Assembly (NCBI RefSeq): GCF_040807025.1
Contig: NC_090981.1
Coordinates: 43,825,317 to 43,889,316, forward strand
Source of the DNA: Struthio camelus
Taxonomy: Eukaryota; Chordata; Aves; Struthioniformes; Struthionidae
Direction: 5' to 3'
DNA length: 64,000 nt
The translations under genes were made by a program, and so were the position numbers. The notes below the pieces were generated by a model. That model ran no database searches and was not told where the DNA came from. It worked only from the letters and a program-made list of their open reading frames with translations. How positions within the stretch are numbered: the first letter of the stretch is position 1; each line of letters opens with the position of its first letter. Of this stretch, positions 27,862-39,592 are shown in pieces.

Positions 27862-30800
27862 AGTCTATTAACTGGTTTTGGCATTTGTAGAACAAGGAGA
27901 GCCCAAGAATAAGGAAAATATGTGCAATTAGAATTATGGAAGCAGAGCATATAATCAATAATTTCTTTTAGGAAAAATAAGTCTTAACAATGAAAAGGTT
28001 TTAGTGCAACAGTCCACAAGAACAAGCTGTTTTGCACTCCAGGCTTCACAGCATAACAACAAATTCTGCATACATTTTAGTAAAAAAAGTAATAAAAAAC
28101 CTAAAATTGCTTACTATCACAAAAAATCAATAGGCAAAATATTTTATGAAATAAGGTTAATAAATATTGGCAAAATTTAAATATATAACTAATGTGTGTA
28201 CCCTAGGTTCATTTTTAAAAATAAGCCATCCAAAAGTTTAACAGATCTGCATGCATACATATTCATATATGGAAGGAAGCAAGCAAGCATTTAATTTTGA
28301 ATCAATCAGAAGAAAACAAACAAAAAAAGAAGTGATGTGTGCCAAGAAAGTCTGAGTGTTGAACCACTTGTTTATTCTGTTGAGATCACAGCACTAAAAG
28401 TACTTCAAATAATACATCTGCAAGGGCAAAGTAAAAAGAAAATTAACATTTAAGCACCTAGGATAATATAAACATAATTAGATAGTAAAAAATCAATTCA
28501 CTAATCTTTTATTATGTATTATACTTTGGTGCTTAATAACTTTCATCAACTATTATAGTCTGCAAAGAGCAAATCTAGCTGAATGTTTCTGGCTTTCAGC
28601 TACAAGCACCTGGATCTTCTTTTTCTCCCCGAAAACAGTTACCAAATACTTGCCAGTCTTCTTAGTTACTGTACCTACAGTACTTTTCAAATTCAGCATT
28701 CACATACCTCAGCTTTTTTCTGTTTTTCACCTCTGCACAAGCTCATACATTTTAAATCGTTGAATTTTTCTGAAGTTATAAGTAGAAAAAACTCCCATAC
28801 CCTGTAATTTCTTCTCATGGGCCCCTGCAGTAAGCTGATCTAGCACACATCTGCCTGATACGTAAACCATGCCAAACTCGGTTTGAAAGGTTTGTCTAAA
28901 ATCATGTAGTATTTTAAAATGAGTACAGACCAAGGAAAAACCAATTCTCTCCTATTTTATAATACAGATTTGGACATTTCAGTACAATAGAATTAAAATA
29001 TCTTTCTAATAAAGAAAAGAAAGCATCTTCTAAGCTCCTGCAGCTCCTGAAACTAAAGGCTGCTGACACAGGCTGCATATAATCTTGCATGAAATACATG
29101 CATAAAATGTTTGAAGTGAAATATGGTCAATAATAATTCATGGTGTTTGTTCCACTTTCTTGCTTTTAATAGATTAATTTCTTTGTGAAGAAATTTAAAG
29201 TAAATGCTGCTGTAAATTTAACTCAGAAGACTTCAAGTGCATCCCCCATCTCTCTATACTGATAAGAAAAATATATGTTCATATGGTAGACAGACACTCA
29301 GTAAAAAGAGGACTAGATAGGATTGACTGCAAGTATGCTAGGAAGCACCGTACTTCAAGCATCAAAACTCACAATTGCCAGAAACTGTCTAATACCTGGC
29401 AACATCTAGGATTTTTTATTCAGTAAAAGCATTCAGAAGTTTATTTTGAATGCATTTAGGTTTCTTCACCTGCTTCTGGAGAGAGTGGGACTTTTCTAGA
29501 ACAAGTCTATCCAAACAACACTATGGATCTAATTAGGATACATATTCATAGCAGCTTTTTAAGGAAAAAAGCAGGAAGTGAGGCCACTGTTACTGTATTT
29601 AGAGATAACCTGTAAAAGCATCAATCAGCTGAGAGATTAATATGTCTATACTTCCAGATGTGTGGAAAATACCTGACCTCAGGCCTACTGGTTTCATAAT
29701 TGAAGTTGCAGCTACAAGGTAAGAAAAGATGATAAAATTCTAACACATGCAAGGACAGGAGCCAGCCTAAAACTAGTCTTACATGTATTGTTGATCGTAG
29801 TTAAGTGCAACAAAAGATTCTCTGACCTCAGACACAACAAAAGCTTTAAGATGTGCATACACTGCAGGGACTGCTGCCAACCTTAGAGGATCATTGTTTC
29901 ATTTCTCTATAGTTTCCTCTTTTGAGGGGGGAAGAAAAGACTACTTCAACCTAACGCTTTTTTTCTCCCATTAAACAAAAAAAAAAAAATCACTTCCAGG
30001 GATATGAGGCTGCCAAAACTTAGAATTACTCATCTCTGCTGTTTGAATGTAATCTAATCTACATGTATTAAAGCCTCGTGGTTGCATCCAGAATCTGTAT
30101 TTTCCATCATAATATCCTATACCTCCTCTCCTTGGAGTTTACTGCTGTGATTGTATTTTGTCATTTATGTTACACAAAATAAATAGAGCAATCTGGAGCT
30201 AATTTAAGTGGTTTAGCATATCAGGATACAGCTGGGAAAGATTTTAGGAAAAAAGCTCCATGTGAACAATAGCACTGTGAAGCTGAACAGCAGAGAGCAC
30301 AGGAAGGCTGTGCAGACAGCCCGGCAGACAGCTGTCAGCCATTCCAATAACAATCTCTGCAGCCAATGAAAACTGGCCAGTGTCGAAACTCTCCAACCAG
30401 CCCAGGAACAGCAACAATAAAAACAGAGAATTAAGAAGTTCAGATCTAATGATGGGAGTGTCATGGCCATAATTCAGTGTTAGGAACATTTCAGCTGTTT
30501 TTTGCCCATCTAGCAATAGAGCAACTCCTCCTGCATGTCTACAGTTTTTACACTTCATCTGCTCTGGGCCAGCTGTCTTTTTTTTTTTTTTTTTTCCTCT
30601 TGTTAAAATTAAGTATAGGCATATGCATTGACTTTACACAGTGTAAACTATAACTTGATTCAAGCAAGCAGAGAGATTTACATGTGTTTTTCACATCACT
30701 TTTCTTTGAGAGGAGTGATTTGAGTTTTTAATCACTTGGGGCCTTAGCCATACCCAGAATATCTTGACTCAATTCACTAGCAGAAACATACAGCTGTTGG

Positions 30801-33800
30801 CATAAAGACATTAAAATGAAACAAAACACTAGTTATTACCTACCACACTGGACATTTGAAAAAAGGACATCAATCACCTTAACAATAAGTATATCTTTTC
30901 CTAAGCTAACTCTCAAGCCAAATACGTGAACTACAAAAATCAATTGAAATTGTCTGACAATTCTCTAAACTAAATACAGGAATAGAAAAATAAAGAAAAT
31001 AATATGTTTAGTACTAGTTTTAAACTTCAAGGGAAAAAAGGTTAATTACTTTGTGATCTGTTGCAACAGTTCTGTCCCTTTAGGCTATTTCATTCTTGTA
31101 GAAATAACAATGAAATGAAACAGGTAAGTTTATTTAGTAGTCGCCAATTAGATAAAAAAGACATTAGTTTTGCATAGGTATATTCAGCAATGTCCAGGCC
31201 TCTCCAAACAGCTATCTCAGGTTTTGCTAAAGGTAATATGCAAAAATCAAGCCAGGGGGAAGATACTTGATAAGCTAACATTGTGGAAGTGTAGGTAATT
31301 AAGAGAAATGGAAGTTCATACAAATAATTGTATTCCCCTTTGATGATCTAAGCAGCATTTTTCATCAGTTTTCATAAACATGAGTCTGTTAGCAATGGAT
31401 TATGTTTTTTATGTGAAAAATGGCAGACCATATACTTGCCAAATGAATGCTTCAGAGTAATTTTGTACTTGTTTACTTATTTAACATCTTTTCTGGATGA
31501 CAGGTAATAATGGCTAGCATAACATATGGCCAAACATAACAGGAAAGGCCTTTAAGTTGGCTAAAATTGACAGAACACATAACATTCTTCTCCCCTTCTT
31601 AATTTTGTCGCATCAGTGCTACATTCGAGTGAGTGACAAGAAGGAGCACTTAAACTCAGCATTCTTAATTGAATAAAAATGCTTTTATGCTGAATTTGTA
31701 GAATTTTTTTTCCCCCCAATTACATGCTAAAACATGCCATTTTCTAATTGCTCCCTTTGTCTGACTATCTGCAATAAGCCTGCAGGACACCATGGTAATT
31801 TGGTAAAGTCACTGGTAGGTTGGATCTTGCCAAGAGGAAATTTTCTCCAACGTCATTATCCTTGAACTTTCTGCCACTTTTGATCACATTTCCTGAATCC
31901 TGAAGTTGTGAAATACCTCCTCTGGCAACTGTCTGGCATTACAGACCACACTCAGTCCTCAAATATGCACATACAACTCTCACCAGCTTCTAAAGGGAGC
32001 TGTTCATATGTATAACAAACAACTGTACACTTCAAAGGAATAGTCAAATTGCGTATTTTGCTCTTGGTGAGCACTTGCGGTTTTGAGGTTTTTACAACTA
32101 CTGTAAGTAATGATCATTCCTTTGAAAGTTTAGTCTTGAAATTCCATCCTTTACAGGTTAACTGGCTTCCTCTTCCATTTCTGATACTGGGAGAGAAACA
32201 GAAGAAACCACAAAGCACTGATAGATTCCTCTGCCCAAAGATAGTATTTCACTGTTTACAGAGCTTTAGCCCTGGATGACCAAGCATTTCCCAGTACACC
32301 CATACTTCAGAAAAACTAATAATTTCATTTGCAGAAGAGTTCTTGCCTTCTTTTCTGTGCAAACTCCCCATGTAACGTAGCGATATTAGAGCCATAAAGC
32401 TCATCCACTTTATTCAAGATTCAAGCCATGCTTGCAAGAGGAGTTTGCAAGGACTTCAAGCCTACCTGCTGCTGCTCACCATCCTCGATACCACCACTCA
32501 TCAGAACGTATCTCCTCTTTCATATTTACTGACCAATTTATTCACATGATCACTCACTAGTCTGCTTCAGTCCAAATCTGCATTAGCAAAGATCTCGTTT
32601 CAGTGAAATGAGCAGGGTTACCTTAAACAAAGGTAACAGGAGAGAGAATGGCGGCATCCTATATGGAGAAAGCCTTTAACGGGCATAGCTGGAGCCAGAG
32701 AGCATGCTTGTCTCCAGATACAAAAATGCAATTTGTAAGCTCCCCGAGCACTATGACTGCACTCATGGTTTTGTCTTCCTCATAAGGACTTCTGCTCTTC
32801 CGAATAGCCACTATCTGACCCATACGTATGGGTCCAGAACTCCCGTCTTCCTCCCAGGCAAAGGGGTTACTGATTCTTCAAATCCATTTTCAAGTCTTTA
32901 TCAGCATTATGGTTTAAGTGACTCATTAAATTAGCCAAGGTCTTCAGGTTAATGTTTTCCCAAAGCCTCCTTCATTTGCCTTAGGCTGCAAGAGGTGCTC
33001 TTTTGGCGCTGGCTAAATCAATTTAAAGAGTTAACCTAATTAAAACCTCACCTATCCCAGAAGAGGTCAATAGCCCATAAAATAGACTGGCACAACTGCA
33101 TGTGTGCTTCCTCTTATTTTGTCACAATTATCTGGATTAAAAACAAACACAAACAAAAACCTTAAAACCTATTGAAAACATTCAAGCTACCCAAGATTCT
33201 CTTGGGGAGAATCCAAGGAAGCACTATGCAGTCTCTGAATTCAGCTGAGATTCTTCAGCAGGTGCAGTGATGAGCACTTGCAGGCAGAAAGAGCCCTAAT
33301 CTTTTAGTCCCACTCAAAAGCAGCCAGGAGGGCATCACTGTCTACACTATTCTTTTCCTGAGGCATGCATTTCTCTTTTCTTCATGTATATACTTTCCAC
33401 TAGCTTTAACTTCTAATCAACAGTAGCTATTAGCAAGCAGTAGACTACGTCTGCTAGTCAAAATGAATCCTTTGTGGTCAGTAGAGTGTAATTATTAAAC
33501 TCTTTTAAACAAAGGCTTTGTTTCCTCAATCAGTTGAAAGCACCGAAATAAAGCTTGGCGGCACATTTATTCAAAGTGATATATGTGATGCAATCAAGTA
33601 GGAAGACATGAACTTGTATCATTCGCAGCCATAATTGCAACTATGTACAACTTTCAAGCCAACAGTAAAGGAAGCCTCCAAGAGTATTGTAAAAAATCCA
33701 GACTTGAGAGAAAAGCATGCATAGGATGTCATCCCTAAGATTCATTTGTTACAAATGCTAATGCAATTGCAAAATATGTTACAATGCTGCAGTGCAAACA

Positions 33801-35421
33801 GAAAGCAGATTTAGGAATGACTTAACTTTAATAAAACTGTTGTTAAAATATGTTGGTGTTGTGCTAATTTTAACCATTACATTATTAATTTGTTAAACTA
33901 TGTTCTTGCAAAATATCAGAAGCAGTGTAACGCTCCAATATGTACGTGATTCTTCTTAGTGATCAGTAACAATCTTTTGTTTAGCCTAAACACATAGATT
34001 ACATATAATGCACAGATGTTAATAACAAAAAGCATGCACTACAGTTGTAGTATTACTCCTTTTCACATGTAGTTGGCTAAAGCTATTTACTTTTAAAATA
34101 TAAGTGAAATTATTGGTGCAGATTTCTGGTTCTTCACAATCAAGTTCAAGCAACTCTGGAATCTTACTATGTAATTTAGGATCAGCTCACCTCAATGTAT
34201 ACAAAGCTCTGGCTATATTTTAACTTGAGAAAATACAAATAGAGGTCAAAGCTAAGAACAGGCACAGACAACGTTCCACAAGGCAGTAGTGTTCAAAGTT
34301 CAGACAAAAGGGGTGGGTGTTTTCTTAAAAAGAAATTTGGAGAAAAGGAGATGCAGTATAATAGAAGACAGATATCCCAGCCAGAGGAGACATATGAAGG
34401 TATCCAGAGGTGCAGAGGTTTGTAAATGCAGTACAGAAAATTAGGAAGAATGTATAGGGAAAGTAGACTTTTACTATACAGAGATTTACTATAAGACTGA
34501 GCTGTAAAGAACTTTAAAAATATAAACAAGGATCCTTAGGAAAGGAAGGAAAAAACAGCCTATTAACTGAAGCATTAGCATGAAGAGCTAAAAAGCCCAC
34601 AACATACACCGCAGTAAGTTCTCCAACTAGTTTTACACCAGACATTCACATGGTCTGATATATGCTCACCCATGGCCAAATCTTAACAGCCATGACTAAA
34701 GTACATAATCACTTTGAAACCCTTTCTCCCTGCTCTGTTTTATTAGCTGTGAAGATAGGCAGATACTTTTCTGTCTTCTAGCCTTAACTATTTTACAGAT
34801 TTTTTCCAACATAAAAGCCATTCTCTAGAGCTCCAACCTGGTTCCATCAAAAAATCCTAGACGTAGACAGAATTAGTTCCAATGCAACCACCTGTAAAAC
34901 ATTTTGTTGTGATAATCTGTTTCTAGTTGTTTGAATATTGTAGGTTGACAGTAGATGCTGGAAGCACTGTGCCCTCCCCCAGTCTTTAAGCACTGTACTC
35001 CTGTTTATTTCTCTTCTTTCCTTTACTGTTTTCCATAGGGATTGACACTCAAAGGTTCCCTTGGCAGGGAACCTGCCCCCCAGCAACCTCAGACACATGT
35101 TCCAATTTAATCTTCACCTCTATCCAACAGCTGGGAAGGCTAACATTCTATTTTTGACCTTCACTTCTAAATCTTATACCTCAGTGCAAGAGATCTTTTT
35201 TCCTTGTGTCAAACTTTATTTTATCATAGTCCAAGCTAACTTCCTTATCTATGCTACAACATCCTATTCATGGCCGCTATTTAGTGTGGCAACATCCTGT
35301 CAAAAACCTAGATAAATATCATGGGTAACATCTTTAGTTTCTGCTACTTGAGCCTACACATCCAGGCATTTTCTAAATCTCACGTCCTCCAGCTTCCTAC
35401 CAACATTTTAAAGAGGTAACC

Positions 35422-35452
<31 letters not shown>

Positions 35453-35453
35453 A
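35422..35453. repeat. T24-A8 homopolymer junction
   Basis: Twenty-four T followed directly by eight A, the longest homopolymer in the window. The A8 can pair with part of the T run. It could be the remnant of a poly(A) tail, but no retrocopy is recognised next to it. Confidence 0.95.
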
Positions 35454-38122
35454 CATCCCTCAGGATCTCCTACCATAACTTAGTCCCTTTTCTTGTTCTT
35501 CACTTCAAGGTGCATTCATCTGATCATGTCTTCACAAACACCTCCAGGGTCTCCTTTCTACCTCATAAAATTAAAGCTCATCTTTACATCTAAACCCTGC
35601 ATGTTTTTTCTCTTGCTGATTTCTTTCATCAATCTCCAGTCAAAGGACTTACAGTAATAATCTCACATTTTCTCATCTTTTCTTCCTCAATCTAGTTTGC
35701 ATTTCACACATACATTGATTCTCATGCATACAACAGTGTTCCCAGTCTGCAAAGCTACTGTCCTGAGTTAGCACAAAAAAAAACAAAAAAAACAAAAACA
35801 AAACTACCCACACACAATTATTTTAGGCACTATCTTACCTCTTTCCCTTTTAGAAGGCAATCCATACATTTTCTCAGGACAAAAGTCATGGTTTCCCTGT
35901 ATTTTTCATGTCACACGCTAATAATCAGAGACCAGAAACAAACCTTCTCTTCTGTCTTGCTGAGTAAAGCTGAATTGCCATAAAGATGAAACTACTTAGC
36001 ACAGAAACTTCTTAGAAACACCTTTCAAGAAGCACTTTGAAGCAGCTACAAGTTCTTTAAAGAAAAGTGCAACTTCTTACACTGATCATAGGGGGAGTCT
36101 TTTTGCAGCCCTCAGAGAAAATGAGTTGTTCTTCGTGGCATGAAAAGCTTAAATCCCTTCTAAATTTTTCTCAGAAATACAGATGATCAAGAAAACTCAG
36201 AGGAAAAAACCCCCACAGAACTAGGATATATATTTTTTTCCATTTTAAGGTCAAAATACGTTTAACAGATACAATATTTTACTATTAAATACTTGTAATC
36301 TGGAGTAACTAACATTCCTGCATGTTAGGGTGGGGCTTTTCTTTTTCTTTTTTCAAACTCAAAAGCTGTAAGAAAGTATGAATTACCAGGCATTTAGTAC
36401 ATCTATATTCTAACAGCCTGATGGTTTTGCTTTCCCATGAATTAAACCAATGAAAAGTCTTACTCCTTTAACCCATGTTAAAGTGAAATTTTTCACAAGT
36501 GCAGATCTATTACCTATTATCTATAGCAATAATATAAAGTGATGGAAAGTGAGAATATAAATGAGATTTATGTTGAGCTTTTATTTGAAAGGATTCTTAG
36601 TTTTTTCTTTAGACATTAGCCTTCCCTCATACATTCATTTGGAGCATGCATTCCAATTCTGGAATAGGCATAAGCATATGGAACAGATGTACTATCTAAA
36701 CTACAGTCTTTATGAACATACAGGTATAAAAAAAATTTGAAAAAACGCAAACAGCTTCAGAACAACTTAGCAGGGATTCCAGTGATGTTTTTCATATACT
36801 ATTTATTCAACCAAGGCTGTTCTGCAACATTTGCCACTTCTTCCAAATTCTTAACCCAGATCAGATAATATTGCATTTTTCTTTCCTAAGTCAATCAATG
36901 ATAGAAAGATAGGGAAAAACTGTACTCATTCACGAAAGCAAGGGCTGCCCAATATTGGTACACTAACTGTCTGTGAAAAAACAATGTTTTTAGATAAATA
37001 TGAAAACTTTGTGTGAGCTTCCAGACAACGTTAATCAGTTACAAAGGAAACTTAAAAATTTATAAATATATGAAAACTCAGACTTCTGTCTATTTACATT
37101 TTTTCTATTCATCCATGATTTACAATTTTGTATGTCAGTATTTCATTAACCAGATTTAATTATTTCCACCATAATTTTTACATGATCTTCCACAATATTA
37201 AATCAAATTATTCTGAGAAAACACAATGACAGTGAAAATTAAAAGAGAAAATAGTGGTCTAAGTGCCAGATGTAGCATGTATCCACTTCGGTGAGTGATT
37301 CTCAGCGACATTAAAAGCACTATTCTTCTTTTCCTTGCATATTCAAAGTTCAAAAGTGTGGCTATATGTGAAATGTAGGTTCTTAAAGAATAAGGGCAAT
37401 ATACAAAGAGGGATGCTGTAGCTATCTCCTTGTAGCTATCTTCCTTTTATTAGGAAACTATTTGACTGGAAGATGGCATATATTTGGTAACATCTTTAAA
37501 ATTTAGTATCTATAATAGTATCTGATGATTTAAAAGTACCTGATATTTTTGCAAATTCATGACAGTAGTCTAAAACTATCTACAGGACACAGAAGAAATA
37601 TTAAAGGTGTGCAATGAAGCATGAGTAGGGAAAAACAGACAGCTTTTTCAGCCTAAAGCTTCCCTAAGCTTTTTCCACTACTTGTGGTATTATGCTGGGA
37701 GATGATCTCCCACAGAAAGCGAAAGATATTTTAACATTTGGATACTTAAGATGGGCAAACAGGGAAACTGAGAGAAACCCACAGCCACCCCAGCACCCAA
37801 CAGGTCCCAGTAAAATAGAGAAGAAAAATTCCTTCCCTCTCCTCAAGTTACTGAAGCATTTCTACTGTGCAAAAACTGAGCTCAACAAACTCTTGAGGCA
37901 GCTCTGCTCCAAAGCAAAGAGGTATGGACACTGAGTCAAAGAGGAGAATAGCCAAAACCAGCAAGGTTCTAAAAAAAAAATAAAGTGGGCTTTAAAATGA
38001 TGAAAGCTTAAAAACAAACTCACATTTTTGGAGACTTTTTTTTTCCTTTTCTCCTTATGCTACTGCATTCTGGGCTTTTGATAAAAGCCTGAACATACCA
38101 ACCACAAAGAACATTGTAAAGG

Positions 38123-38154
38123 AAAAAAAAGAAAAAAAGAAAAAAAGAAAAAAA
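38123..38154. repeat. (A7G) minisatellite-like tract
   Basis: A8-G-A7-G-A7-G-A7, period 8, beginning about 180 bp from the 3' end of the CR1 copy. It is not part of the CR1 tail, which has a different terminal repeat. Confidence 0.93.
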
Positions 38155-38300
38155 TTAAAAATCCTTACCTGTTCATATCAGTTTGAGAGTATCATATTAG
38201 AAAACTAAGAAAGTATAAGACATTAGGAGACATTAAAATAAATTGTAAACAACAACAGAAACATACTTCTCTTCTAATCCTGAATCTCACAGCATCTAAA

Positions 38301-39592
38301 ATCACAGAATGGCCAAGGTTGGAAGGGACCTCTGGAGATCATCTAGTCCAACCTCCTTGCTCAAGCAGGGTCACCTAGAGCACGTTTCCCAGGATCACAT
38401 CCAGACGGGTTTTGAATATCTCCAGGGAAGGAGACTCCACCACCTCTCTGGGAAACCTGTTCCAATGCTCTGTCACCCTCACAGTGAAGAAGTTTTTTCT
38501 CAGGTTCAGATGGAACTGCCTGTGGTTCAGTTTGTGCCCATTGCCTCTTGTCCTGTCGCTGGGCACCGCGGAGAAGAGATTGGCCTCATCCTCTCAACAC
38601 CCCCCCTTCAGATATTTGTACACGTTGATGAGATCGCCTCTCAGTCTTCTCTTCTCCAGGCTGAACAGGCCCAGCTCTCTCAGCCTTTCTTCAGAGGAGA
38701 GATGCTCCATCTTTGTAGCCCTCCACTGGACTCTCTCCAGGAGTGCCATGTCTCTCTTGTACTGGGGAGCCCAGAACTGGACACAGTACTCTGGATGTGG
38801 CCTCAGCAGGGCTGAGTAGAGGGGCAGGATCACCTCCCTCCACCTGCTGGCAACACTCTGCCTAATGCAACCTAGAATACCATTGGCCTTCTTGGCCACA
38901 AGGGCACACTGCTGGCTCATGCTTAACTTGTTGTCCACCAGCACTCCCAGGTCCTTCTCTGCAGAGCTGCTTGCCAGCAGGTCAACTCCCAGCCTGTTCT
39001 GCTGCATGGGGTTATTCCTCCCCAGGTGCAGGACCCTGCACTTGCCTTTGTTGAACTTCATGAGGTTCCTGTCCGCCCAGCTCTCCAACCTGTCCAGGTC
39101 CCTCTGACTGGCAGCACAGTCTTCTGGTGTGTTAGCCTCTCCCCCCAGTTTAGTATCATCAGCAAACTTGCTGAGAGTGCACTCTGTGCCTTCCTCAAGG
39201 TCATTGAGGAATATATTGAACAAGACTGGACCCAGCACTGACCCCTGAGGGACACCGCTAGATACAGGCCTTCAGCTGGACTCTGTGCCACTGATCACAA
39301 CCCTCTGAGCTCTGCCATCCAGCCAGTTCTCAGTCCACCTCACTGTCCACCTATCCAGCCCACACTTCCTGAGCTTACCTATGAGGATATGATGGGAGAC
39401 AGGGTCAAAAGCCTTGCTGAAGTCCAGGTAGACAACATCCACTGCTCTCCCCTCATCTACCCAGCCAGTCATTCCATCATAGAAGGCTCTCAGATTGGTC
39501 AAGCACGATTCACCTTTGGTGAATCCATGCTGACTACTGCTGATCACCTTCTTGTCCTCCACATGCTTAGTGATGACCTCCAGGATAAGAGG
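38301..39592 (-). mobile_element. 5'-truncated CR1 LINE retrotransposon
   Basis: A 1.3-kb CR1 copy read on the minus strand, the same sense as ARSB. It carries the C-terminal half of the reverse transcriptase ORF followed by a very short 3' UTR. The 3' end shows one copy of the CR1 terminal repeat (ATTCTGTGAT on the minus strand) at about 38301-38312. The 5' end is truncated inside the reverse transcriptase near 39592, the typical fate of CR1. No clear target-site duplication is seen, which is also usual. CR1 is the dominant LINE of birds and other sauropsids and supports the assignment to that group. Confidence 0.95.
38339..39592 (-). pseudogene. CR1 ORF2 reverse transcriptase fragment with three nonsense codons
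   Basis: One continuous reading frame from about 39592 to the natural stop at 38339-38341. Landmarks in order are [47 protein letters not shown] and the catalytic FADD box in [11 protein letters not shown]. The C-terminal domain has [19 protein letters not shown]. The frame is interrupted at 39272-39274 (TGA), 38594-38596 (TGA) and 38375-38377 (TAG), with no frameshift. By CR1 family expectation these were Trp, Arg and Trp codons. The copy is dead: it lacks the endonuclease and the N-terminal part of the reverse transcriptase. Confidence 0.92.

Noticed and set aside
32818..32833. 16-bp perfect palindrome around CATACGTATG
   Set aside because: About one such palindrome is expected by chance in 64 kb.
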